Positions 54,437 to 64,000 of a stretch of 64,000 nt of DNA are shown here, piece after piece. The translations under genes and the position numbers were made by a program. The DNA comes from Carya illinoinensis (Eukaryota > Streptophyta > Magnoliopsida > Fagales > Juglandaceae): NCBI RefSeq assembly GCF_018687715.1, contig NC_056767.1, positions 27,453,501-27,517,500 of the forward strand, read 5' to 3'. The first letter of the stretch is position 1; each line of letters opens with the position of its first letter. A model generated the notes under the pieces. The model did no database searches. It had not been told where the DNA came from and saw only the letters and a list, made by a program, of their open reading frames with translations.

Positions 54437-56481
54437 GATCTAATGGACACAATAAGGAGCCGCTTATGTTTAAAAGAAAAGTATCCGATTACGGATATCC
54501 AGTTTAAAAATCGGATCAAGACAGGTACAAGATTTTTCTACTCACCCGGGTTTTGGACCGAACCGGACAGGAAAAAATCCAACCTGATTCACACCCTTAA
54601 ATAAAAGTAACTTTACAATCTAATGAATTACATCAAATTACATCAATTCATATGATTGTTTTTGTGCAATTATTTTGTGTCCAGAATATTTCCTTTTATG
54701 AATACTTGATGATGGGAAGGAAACCAAAGATTTTTCTACCAATGTTTTCCACAAGAAGCTAGAAGCAGCGCTGACTCTCTTTTGACATAATGCAGATTTC
54801 TTGAGATAAGGAGACAAACTTGACCCAGTCACCCAGCTGTCCACAACAATGAGAGAAGAACTTTGGGTCCGGCACATACACCAATTAGCTGTGGAGAAAC
54901 CATGTAATACATATGAGACTATCTTCAGTTTTCTAACCCATCTCTAAACAACATTATTTGGCAACGATGTGTTACGATAATAGCAAGACACAGATAATCA
55001 ACAAGAATAAAATTTAATTTAATTTTTTTTAATAAGTAAGCATTTCATAGATAAACTAAATAGTTACAAGATACTTGTTGCCCAGATGACTAACACAAGA
55101 GGGGGGGTGAATTGAGTTGTAAAAAAAAAAATAACAATTATAAATCAAATATATAATATAAAATATAAACAAAATATAAAATAACAATAAATATAAAGAG
55201 TAAGCGTAAGAGAGAAGCAAACTCAGTATGTTAACGAGGTTCGGCCCCACTGCCTACGTCCTCGCCTCAAGCTACCCCTTGAGGATTCCCAAATTCACTA
55301 TTCAACCTCCTTCAGGTGGAGATAGAAACCTATTACACCTTTGAACAATACCGCTACAAAGGATCCGTGTAGAACACCCTCTACACTTGCAATCACCTTA
55401 CACGTGGTGATTCAACTATTCCCCGTGTAGAATACTTTCTACACACACAAGGGTTATACACACCATTTTTTTGATACAAGAGCTGATAGTGGGTAGGTTA
55501 TCAGAAAACACTCCTCAATGAGTGAAATAAGAACAATACAGCGCAAACTATATCTCTCAAAATGAACAAGGATTAAGGCTCAATACTTAGAGAAGAGAGA
55601 ATGAAAGTTTTGAATGAATGTTGTATGCTCTTGGTGTTGTGAATGTGAAGCTCTCAATTGATCTATTTATAGGCATATGAGACTTCATATTCAAATTTAA
55701 AAAGATTCACATGTCAAAGACAACATCATTCATTTTTTCAAAAAATTCAAATAAAAGGTTCTTCTTTTTCAATTGTCAAAGACAAACATCATTCATTTTT
55801 TTCAAAGAATTCAAATAAAAGGTTCTTCTTTTTCAATTGTCAAAGACAACATCATTCATTTTTTTCAAAGAATTCAAATAAAAGGTTTTTCTTTTTCAAT
55901 TGTCAAAGACAACATCATTCACTTTTTCAAAAAAATCAAACCTAATCTTTTACTTTTGGCATATGACAAAATGAACACACTTTCATTTTCAAAAAATTCA
56001 AACCTAATCTTTTACTTTTTGTATAAGTCTAAAAAAGCATCAACCACTTTTGAAAATATTCAAATAAAACATGCACATGTGAAAGATGACAATCAATCAT
56101 CTTTAATATTTTCAAAGTTCAACCCTTTAATCAAGGCATGCACATGCAAAAGATGACAATCAATCATCTTTCAAAATTTTCAAATTTAATTTTCAAAAAA
56201 TATTCATGCACATGTGGAAAATGTATTTTAATGCTTTATGATAAAATATTAATTTTGAGCATTAATCCTAATTTCGAATTTTGAAGAGATTTACAACATT
56301 ACTCTATAATTTTAATGTGAACTTGTTCCCTTCTTGCTCATGCTTGTTTCCTTGATGTGCTTGACTCCATTGTGTAGACAACTTGAACTTGAGACTTCTT
56401 TATTCTTTGAATTCATTTGTTATCATCAAAATCCATGTGTAGATTTATAATCACATGAAACTTGAAACCTTGAATTCAACA
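54414..56481. repeat. 2068-base duplicated block, copy 2, joined to gag
   Basis: This copy starts inside the hAT-like element sequence (at its internal TCAAGCAGAGGGAATGG), has no hAT left part, and abuts the gag coding sequence. It then runs through the unique flank, the target-site half ATACT (55071-55075) and a whole LTR (55076-56481), and ends at the right target duplication ATACT. The junction at 54414 is therefore the novel joint. Confidence 0.93.
55076..56481 (-). repeat. Second LTR of the SIRE-type locus, behaves like a solo LTR
   Basis: It has the target half ATACT on both sides (55071-55075 and 56482-56486) and host flank on both sides, with no primer-binding site next to it. That is the structure of a solo LTR rather than a normal 5' LTR. 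Confidence 0.88.
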
Positions 56482-56486
56482 ATACT

Positions 56487-57540
56487 AAATTCAATGGGAT
56501 GAGAGTCCCCAACAATCATCCCAAAACAAGCAAATGTAGCACAACAATCATCCCAACCAATTTTTCATTAAGGGGAAGTCACCTGAAGCGGTTTTTACAT
56601 AGTCTAGTAAATAGACTATAAAACTACGACTAAAAGTCACAGTAAATTGTTGTGTACTGCATTTTATTGTTCTAGATTGGCTAAAGAAGACTTTCATGAC
56701 TACTTTATCTTGATCCTAGTTAGGAAAAATGAAAATGTAAAGAAATAGCAACCAGAAGATGGATCGACATGTCGACATAGGACTGTCACTAGCAATGGAG
56801 TCGTGTGTAGCACACATGCTACTCTTGGAAAGAAGGTAAAAGTCAGATCCAAGAGATCCAAAGCCGCTGACCCAGATGGTGCCACTTGTGGCGGTAGTAG
56901 AGTCCCTGTGGGGCGGTAGCACGTGAGGCTCACTCGCATTGTGAGTTGCGGATGAGACGCAACCGCTGTTCGTTTAATTAGTTTTCTTTTATCATCTGAC
57001 TGATCGGGGTTTGAAGAATTGGTGGTGGAGAAATTACCATGTATGTATATACGGTTTAAACTTTTTTAAAAATTAGTAAGTTGTGGGTTAAAAAGTTTTG
57101 CAATAATTTAAAAGAGTGCTGCTATGGAGCTGCCCTGTAGTGACTGTTGGGCATGCATCCTAGGCCAAATTCTCTTATTTAATTTTTATCATTTTTTCTT
57201 TTCATATCTTTTTAACATTTTTAAATATTTTAAAAAAATATTAAAAAAATACCAATACACTAATAGTTACTTTCTTAATTAGTAAGTAAAAGAAAAAAAA
57301 TAAAAAAAATAAATGTATAAGCGGTCAAAACGAAGGAGCAAAATGAATGGACAAAATATCATTATTCTATTTATAATTATGGTAACTTTCAAATTGATCC
57401 CTTTGTCAATATCTCGGCAAAATGCTGAAAAGTCAGTTAATTGTCAGATCAGCACCAATAAGACGTCGACGCGTAACATGAACAGTAAAATATAAAAATC
57501 AGCAAAATATCTAATAAAATTAGTAATGGAAAAATCTTTT
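56487..57540. other. Right flank of the SIRE-type locus
   Basis: No confident gene. A GC-richer patch at 56700-56950 contains two overlapping minus-strand frames of 68-79 codons, with no recognisable domain. It could be an exon of a host gene split by the insertion, but I cannot show this. Confidence 0.4.
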
Positions 57541-57542
57541 TG

Positions 57543-57735
57543 TCATCCTCACACTTCACACACCACACTTATTTTAATTTTTTTTTTATTTTTTCTATAA
57601 TAAATATGTAGTGTGTGGATAATAAATAGAATAATTTAATTAATTTAATAAGAATAAAATAAAATAAAAAATAAAAAAATAAAAAAATAATATTTTAATA
57701 TATAAAGTGTGTGGTGTGGAATGATGTGTAGCATT
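57543..57735. mobile_element. MITE with TCATCCTCACACTTC/GTGTGTGGTGTGGAATGATG ends
   Basis: Left CATCCTCACACTTCACACAC and right GTGTGTGGTGTGGAATGATG are imperfect inverted repeats around an AT-rich core of about 150 bases. It is non-coding. Confidence 0.6.
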
Positions 57736-58287
57736 TCTCATTAGCAATAAGAATGATGAAGATGATGATGAGTAGTTTTGTAGCTAATGCCTTTGGTTGT
57801 TCAATCCTTTACATACTTCATGACTTTTGAGGAGAAGGACAAAGTTCATTAGTTGATACTTACAGAAACAGTAATACTAAACCCACGGGTCCCAATAGTG
57901 TATCCCAAATCCCTTTTTATTTTTACTTAGTGATTAAGGAATTATTTTTTAATGATGTTGCGATTTTTTTAAAAAAAATATTTAAGAATATATAAAAAGT
58001 GAATGAAAAAAAAAATTGCTCTTCTCGGGATCGAGTTGGTGCTCATTCTTGGTGGATGTAGCACTGCTCTTAATTAGTTTATTTTTACTTATTTTTTATT
58101 ATTAATATATCATTATATATACTATCAAGTGACATCAAATGATTAATAGATAGATAATTAAAAATATTTTAATAATTTAATATGATATCAAGAGATGATG
58201 AATAATATTACTTTTATTTTTTATATTCACAATAAAGATAAGAAAAATAAAAGTTTAGGATTCATTTATTTACAGCATCCTCATTGG

Positions 58288-58346
58288 AATAGCCAAAGCC
58301 AAACTCTTGTTTTAACTAATATGAGATGAATTTGGCTTTGGCTATT
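58288..58346. repeat. Perfect 16-base inverted repeat (hairpin)
   Basis: AATAGCCAAAGCCAAA at 58288-58303 and its reverse complement at 58331-58346 enclose a 27-base loop. It is probably the core of a small foldback element. The transcript, if any, would form a stable stem. Confidence 0.85.
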
Positions 58347-59099
58347 CTATTCACATAAAATTTTCACATTGTATTATCCATTGATTCATTATATAATAAT
58401 AAAATAATATTAATTTAATTTTTTTAATTTTTAATTTATTTAATTTTAATTAATGATGGGAACCTGGAATGATATATTTTGGCACAGGCAACAAAACTTA
58501 GACCCCAAATAAGAATCAGACATTTTCTCTTTCTCCATACACTATCAATTAATTAAAAATGCCAAATTAATATGCAATGGAGAAAAAACCTAATGGAAAT
58601 AATAAAATAAACATTTAATCCTTCAACAGTATCAAGCAAATATGACTTTTGATTTGGAAATAGTGATGCCTAAAACGGTCGAATCTAACAAACAATATTA
58701 GCTCTTATGGTAGCATTGAATATTTTGAGCAAAACGTTGTAGATTTTGAATTAGAGCAAACTTCAAATTTCACCAAAGCCCAACCCATTTGGTCCATTTT
58801 ATTTTTCAATTGCTGGTATTTCATATGCTCAAACCCCACAAAATAATAAGGTTGAAATTTGAATCCTAACTATACTCTTAATATCATATTGCTGGATAAA
58901 AAATACTATAGTTTAGTGTAATATTTTATGTATTGGAATCACTTATTAAGAGTAAGTTCAATCGATATACGAGTGGAAAGAGTTGCAGGTTAAAAATTCA
59001 CATCTTCATAAATATGTAAAAAAAAAAAGAGTAATTACAATTGGCCAAAAAATTAAACTTTATACTTCCAAAACTACTATGAATTTTGTAATATGTACA

Positions 59100-59405
59100 T
59101 ATACGGTCTCGTTTGGAACTTGGCAGTTCAGTCTAATTTTAAGTTGAGTCTAATATCGAAACACCAAACTCTCAAATTACAAAACTCATCTCAATTCAAA
59201 ACCTCTTTACACATAAGACCTACAACCTTTTTTCAACTTAACATATCTTTATATATGGGATCCACAACCTGTTTTAACTTCTTATAAATACAGCTAAACT
59301 CATCTTAGGTAGACCCCACATAGCTCACTATATTATCTCAACTCATTACTATTCATAAAAACTTAACTTATCTCAACTCAGCTCAACATCAAAACGGGGT
59401 TTAAA
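59100..59405. mobile_element. MITE with GTCTCGTTTGGA/CAAAACGGGGTTT ends
   Basis: The left end reads ACGGTCTCGTTTGGAACTTG and the right end CTCAACATCAAAACGGGGTT, typical of plant MITEs that start with C-C-C-G-T-T-T-G-G-A. The interior has AACTCATCTCAATTCAAAAC and TTATCTCAACTCATTACTAT. It is related to the TGAGATG family and non-coding. Confidence 0.6.
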
Positions 59406-60575
59406 ACTCGAATTTACACCTTAAACAAGTTTTAATGTGGGCCTTCCATTAACATATGATTAGTAAGATTACGCCAAATGATCTATTTTTCCTTCAATTT
59501 AATGATCATATCTTAATTAAAGAATTCATGTTGCATGCTATAACATTTATGGTATAATAATTTCCCTATTATCAAAGCATTTTTATGGGAGAATACAGGC
59601 TTTTCTTCTTCTTTTGCCCCTGCCATAAAAGTGACATTGGACATTGTTTCAATTAGGCTAGCCCATGCACCTGGAACAACCTGAAGACAAAGTCCAGGGC
59701 CAGAGCTCAGGCCGGCCCACCCAACTCTAATGGTATCTGAATTTTCACCAAACTTCTGTTGATTCTGCATCAAAGATTTTTTTTACACTAATTAATTTGG
59801 TACTAGTACTCTAGGCTTTACTTCCTAAGAAAATTATAATGTAAGCACTTTAGTTCTATAAGGTATATATATCCCACACACTCTATCTTCTAATGAGTTT
59901 ATAATGGGACACATGATGGCCAGGGTATTTATCTAAATTACTGCAAGATCAGTCAAGGGTTATCACCTATAGTATAATTATACCTCTAGTCATCGGGAGA
60001 CACTTAGAATAAAGTTACTAGTGCGATGATTCTCTTGTGATCAAATCAATTCTTCGTCAAATTACTGGGAGAGATGTGCGTTTTCTAACTAGCTAGTATT
60101 ATTGTATTCAATATTGTAGATCATAGAAATCGAAGATCGATCCTAATATTAATGTCTCATGTTAAAATATTTAACATATAAATATAATTTATTTTCCCCC
60201 ATAATTATTGAAAGGTAATGTTCAATCACTTCTTACAACATAATTATAATTGTTTATTCCTCTTCGCACTAAATTATATATAGATGGATGCCTACTTTTA
60301 ATTAGATGCAAATTAAGTAGTAGGACCTGTTTCATCTTGCTCAAAAGTGGTGCATGCATGCAGAAACAATCACACTAGGATTGCATATATGCTTCCGAAA
60401 AGACACAGCTAGCTAATTAAAGAAATTGCATTTAAAACTCTCTATGATCTGTGTAAATATTTTTGGATTGTATACAGATCATGATCATCATGTATTTATA
60501 TGATCTTTACAAGTGATGCAGTTCATGTTTCATAATTAAAGGAGAATGTTGCGCGCCAAGCATGCATGAGGGGTG

Positions 60576-60612
<37 letters not shown>

Positions 60613-61854
60613 CCTTTGGAATGGAGAAGATCTTGTCATGAAATGGTTTGCCTTTGCCTTTCGACTTAAAATGGCACTTGAACTCATGCAAGCTTGCCAC
60701 GGATATGCAATTGTTTCCTTGTGTGGAAAATGTGCTTAGGTGCGTGCATGCCTTGAAAATCGATCTTCTCAGCTTATCAGTGCCAAAGATCATTACTTGA
60801 AAGAAACAAAAAGGTGATCGCTTTTCTTTCACCCCCATAATGTTTAAAGAGGTTTTCATGCGCGCATTTTGTCTTTGAAACGCAACCATGCATATATATA
60901 TATTTGTGTATTTTCGGTGGCTATAAACGTAGTAAAGAACCTGCCAATGAGGCATACACGCTTTCCATATATCAGAAATTGCAAATCCGTGTGTCTTTGT
61001 GCTTATTGTTGTTTAGCGTTTTTGAACATCTGACCATGATATATGTCTTTGACTGGCTGGCTCTGCAGACATGCATGAGCTAGCTAGATAGCTGCGATTT
61101 GGGTCATCAAGATCATTATCAAGCAGGTGAAAATTGTGGATGCAATATCCATATATTGCTCTTGGATTTTGACCTTTCCAAAACCCCACCATAGAAAGGA
61201 ATGAATGCAGTGGAAGAAATATTTTTTTATAACCATCTTTGCCTTTCCTTTCTGCAGCTGATCCATATAATGTATATGAATGCATGGTTTCATAACTTCT
61301 TGGACTTAATTCTTTCCCAACTTTAATTCTCTCTTTCTCAACAGCAGTAGTAGTTCTCAATCAGCTCATTATTAGTTGGTTCATGTTCAATTAAGACTGT
61401 GTTTGGGAACACAATTATTTTCATATTATTTCACTATTATTCATAAACTATTTTATCATTATTTATAGATGATCTGATATACTTTTAACATTCAATCGAA
61501 ACCTAAGTAGCAGATTGAAAGCATAAAGAAATAGTACCATAAAGTCAATCAACAAAAGCAAATCGAAACGGGGACAAACAGTAGTAGATCATCTGAATAT
61601 ATATAAAAACAACCAGAGATGTCAAAACGCACTTAAGTTTGGAGGGCTAGCTCAAGCAAGCATCTTTTATTTGCTTCTTTCTTTCTTCAAAGCAACGATC
61701 GATTTATGCATATATGATTAATTAGTTAGCTATCTACCTCTCCGACCCCTTAATTAAATTCTATCCTCCACGTGTGTTGATCTGCATAAATTGCTTGGCA
61801 TGCTTGCCAATGTTGTTGTTTTTAAGTACTACTTCATCGTTTTGAAATGAAAGA

Positions 61855-61886
<32 letters not shown>

Positions 61887-62371
61887 GCTTCTGATCTCTT
61901 AACGAATAATTATAAAGAAATCAAACCAGTTTCTGATCTGTCTTTAGCCTTTTTGATCACAATATTGTAGTGGCGAAGTGTATCGTTTATTTTTTTAGCA
62001 AAGAGAATGACACCTCGTAGTTTATTAAAGGATCATCACTATGGCGAAGGAATAACACGATAAAAATATTGTAAAAATTTCATGCTACATATGGTCCATG
62101 CATGTCTCGAACCTACAACCTTCGCGTTTTTAGCATGACGCCCTAAAAACAAAATACGACCTAAACTACGACCTTCACGTTATTATCGTTGATTTGTGTT
62201 AAGCAACATATAAAGATTAACAACAAAATATCTTGAGCTAGTAGGCAAGATATCTTGAAGTTTCTAGACCATCGAACTCTAGCGCCTAAAAGTGGAACAG
62301 AAATACACACGTAAAAGTGATGTTAACAACACAATTATAATTTTCCAATCGATCGAGCTAGTGAGTGAGAC
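59406..62371. other. AT-rich intergenic DNA with a few weak open frames
   Basis: Minus-strand frames at 59513-59773 (86 codons), 60536-60955 (139 codons) and 61013-61360 (115 codons) are open but match nothing I recognise, and the second includes a translated TA-repeat. There is a (TA)n tract at 60579-60610 and (AC)n(AT)n at 61856-61887. A decayed MITE-like end lies near 61398-61470. I would not call genes here without transcript data. Confidence 0.45.
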
Positions 62372-62524
62372 CGAAAGCAAGTCGAAAAGTGTGGCTGAGA
62401 AATTCTAACATTGAAAGAGTACTAATCCACAAAAACTAGTTGAAAGCAAGCATCGAAAAGTGTGGCTGAGAAATTCTAACATTGAAAGAGTACTAATCCA
62501 CAAAAACTAGCTGAAAGCAAGCAC
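62372..62524. repeat. 71-base tandem duplication
   Basis: CGAAAAGTGTGGCTGAGAAA with the following TTCTAACATTGAAAGAGTAC and TAATCCACAAAAACTAG appears twice in a row, nearly identical. It is non-coding. Confidence 0.9.
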
Positions 62525-62611
62525 AAGTATATACTAGTATCGTCCATCATAAGAGGCATGAAATTACCCTTAATTTCTCAAACATCCATATATATATATA
62601 TATATATATAT

Positions 62612-62764
62612 TAGGTACAAGTCTTATATAGACAAGTCTCATACAAGTCTTTCGTAAAAAGTGAGTCTTACTGATAAAAAATAACCTTTTTTTACATTTT
62701 TTTAAGAAAGATCTACTTTTTTTATAAGGACATATATAAGACTTGCCTATTTGAAACTTATACA
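62612..62764. mobile_element. Small MITE-like inverted-repeat element
   Basis: Left end TTAGGTACAAGTCTTATATA then GACAAGTC. Right end GACTTGCCTATTTGAAACTT then ATACAA. These are imperfect inverted repeats of about 25 bases. The core has a T-rich tract. Confidence 0.5.
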
Positions 62765-63422
62765 AGGAATAAGCTTGCATTTGATAATAAGATACTATCT
62801 CCTTCTCATGTTATCTCCCATGCCTTGGATCTGTTATATAGTTATAAAGATGTTGTGGTTAAGTCTCGGGTGCAAGCCAGGTCTCATTTTAGCTGGAAAG
62901 CACCTTCTGAAGGTGTGTTAAAACTTAATACGGATGGGGCAATCTTTTCAGATGTTCATAAGGCTGGTGTAGGTGCCATATTGCGTGACTCTACTGGGCA
63001 TGTCCTAATGGCTGTGTCTAAAATTGAACTGGAATTGGAAGACCCTGAAACCGTGGAGCTCCTGGGTGTGTTCAGAGGCATGCAATTGTGTAGTTCCATG
63101 GGCATTTCGGCTCTTGAGGTGGAAAGTGATTGTTTGTTACTTGTTAAAGCCTTGCAGCAGGATGATATGTCTAATTCTTGGCTCGGAAATTTGTTTGCAG
63201 AAGTGAAACGCTTATGTACTTATTTTTCAAGTGTTTCTTTTGTTCATGTGTATAGAGAGGGCAATAGGGCTGCTCACTTACTTGCTAGAAATGCTTGGAG
63301 AGTAGAGGATATTGATATGTGGTGGGATAGTTTTCCAGATTTTCTTTCTCAAGCCATATGGCTTGATAAATGTCTGTAATGTCCTTTTATCCAATGAAGA
63401 TGATTGTTCCTATCAAAAAAAA
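62765..63422 (+). mobile_element. 5'-truncated LINE with an intact RNase H frame
   Basis: The frame is open from about 62765 to TAA at 63377-63379 and encodes an RNase H-like (RVT_3) domain: GVLKLNTDGAIF (first Asp), PETVELLGVFRGMQL (Glu), LEVESDCLLLVKAL (Asp) and YREGNRAAHLLARNAW (terminal motif). There is no own start; ATG/TTG choices are arbitrary. The 3' end AATGAAGATGATTGTTCCTA then TCAAAAAAAAA is a LINE poly-A tail. Such domains form the C-terminus of many plant LINE ORF2 proteins. A stand-alone host gene is less likely because the upstream end abuts a MITE. Confidence 0.75.
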
Positions 63423-64000
63423 ATATAATATATATATATTCTTAGATCTTGTCAAAGGCCTATGCATGGCCTGAATAGCATAATTCTCAGCCTCTAAAAA
63501 GAAGCTGGTTTGGAGTTTGAAACCCTCTCCTCCAAATATAAAATAAAAAAAAGAAAAAGAAAAAAAAAGAAAAAGAAAGATATATTCTTGGATTATTAGA
63601 ACATTTAATTTGGTTCCCTTAAGTGCCACTATAATATATGCCGTTAATTAATAAGAACAAGTGATCTAGCTAACAAAGATAGCCTTCGAAAAGGAAAAAA
63701 TTAAACAAAATGGTCCAAACATTGCAATATCCATGCACAGATGGAAGAATATATAGGAGCTTACGAAAAGGAAAAACAAAATGGTCCAAACATTGCATTA
63801 ATATCCTGGCACAGATGGAAGAACATATATAAAGGCCGGCGGGACCCAAAAGAAGTTGCCATTACGGCACTGATGTCGTTGTGTGCTTGAGTATGCTAAT
63901 TAATGCCCACAAAATTGGCATCTTTGAATGCTACATTATTCATCTTTGAATTCTGAGAGTCCTTTCGGTTAGGCACGGCAACCTGCTTTGAGCTTTCTCT
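63423..64000. other. Intergenic DNA to the window end
   Basis: It has a short direct repeat: GGAAAAA..AAACAAAATGGTCCAAACATTGCA occurs at about 63692-63727 and 63768-63800, each followed by GGCACAGATGGAAGAA-like text, a roughly 75-base tandem unit. No gene is seen. The sequence beyond 64000 may carry the next one. Confidence 0.5.

Larger units (their letters stand above)
47169..56481 (-). mobile_element. SIRE-type Ty1/copia element, rearranged, 5' end lost
   Basis: Minus-strand element with long LTRs (1404 and 1406 bases). The target duplication ATACT is found at the outer edges (47164-47168 and 56482-56486). From the 3' end it holds the LTR, a purine tract, two opposite-strand ORFs, RNase H/RT, integrase, protease and a gag truncated at 54414. 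There the host flank and LTR (54414-56481) follow directly. The primer-binding site, leader and gag N-terminal part are missing. The long LTRs, a gag with a second zinc knuckle and the protein phrases fit the Sirevirus/SIRE lineage. Pol carries at least three stops and two frameshifts, so the element is dead. Confidence 0.88.

Noticed and set aside
46505..56481. Two independent SIRE insertions in tandem
   Set aside because: The same host flank precedes both LTRs and one ATACT duplication brackets the whole; independent insertions would not copy the flank or the hAT end.
59513..59773. 86-codon minus-strand frame with a plausible composition
   Set aside because: I could not assign a family or find exon borders; a chance frame cannot be excluded.
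60536..60955. 139-codon minus-strand frame
   Set aside because: It includes a translated TA repeat, and no domain, splice structure or family is recognisable. Left as possible non-coding DNA.
61013..61360. 115-codon minus-strand frame and a nearby TCATCAAGAT motif reminiscent of miR172*
   Set aside because: The frame matches no known protein. The short motif lacks a paired arm, so no miRNA precursor is supported.
1..64000. Searched by eye for tRNA, rRNA, CRISPR arrays and bacterial-type operons
   Set aside because: None was found. tRNA-like boxes belong to SINEs, and tandem arrays belong to LTRs or the hAT-like element.

Overview
The window is nuclear DNA of a flowering plant, most likely a woody eudicot. 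The evidence is GT-AG spliced genes with long TE-filled introns, Ty1/copia LTR retrotransposons, L1-type LINEs, tRNA-derived SINEs, many MITEs and AT-rich intergenic DNA. No species can be named from sequence alone. The abundance of one TGAGATG-rich MITE family hints at Fagales (walnut, oak and relatives), but this is only a suspicion.

Two host genes are well supported and lie tail to tail. The first (+ strand, 9381-39268) is a plant symplekin, the scaffold of the pre-mRNA 3'-end processing (cleavage/polyadenylation) machinery. I traced 27 exons that join in frame into a 1317-residue protein across about 30 kb. Introns 5 and 16 exceed 7 kb each because they hold LINE, SINE and MITE insertions, and intron 21 uses a GC donor. 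The second (- strand, 40874-43390) is a three-exon GT43 xylosyltransferase of the IRX9-like (IRX9H/I9H) type, 418 residues, for xylan synthesis in the Golgi. From memory, the Arabidopsis homologues At1g27595 (TANG1, symplekin) and At1g27600 (IRX9-L) are also neighbours, so this looks like old microsynteny.

Left of the genes (1-9240) a 5.2-kb Tork/Tnt1-like copia element (2173-7398, - strand) sits in a decayed PPR-gene fragment. It has target duplication CAAAG, a tRNA-iMet primer site, a purine tract and one gag-pol frame broken by a single stop codon.

Right of the genes (44.7-56.5 kb) is the most unusual part. A non-autonomous hAT-like element (44698-46690) is followed by a SIRE-type copia element (47169-56481, - strand) with target duplication ATACT. 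A 2068-base block, made of the hAT end, unique flank and a whole LTR, is present twice (46505-48572 and 54414-56481). The second copy replaces the element's primer site, leader and gag start. This is best explained by a crossover between a full-length allele and a solo-LTR allele, or by an assembly that joined two haplotypes. Between pol and the 3' LTR, on the opposite strand, are two related coiled-coil reading frames, each behind its own TATA-like box: an accessory module worth following up.

The last 7.5 kb (56.5-64 kb) is AT-rich intergenic DNA with MITEs, a perfect 16-base hairpin, a 71-base tandem duplication and a LINE RNase H fragment. No tRNA or rRNA gene and no CRISPR array was seen.
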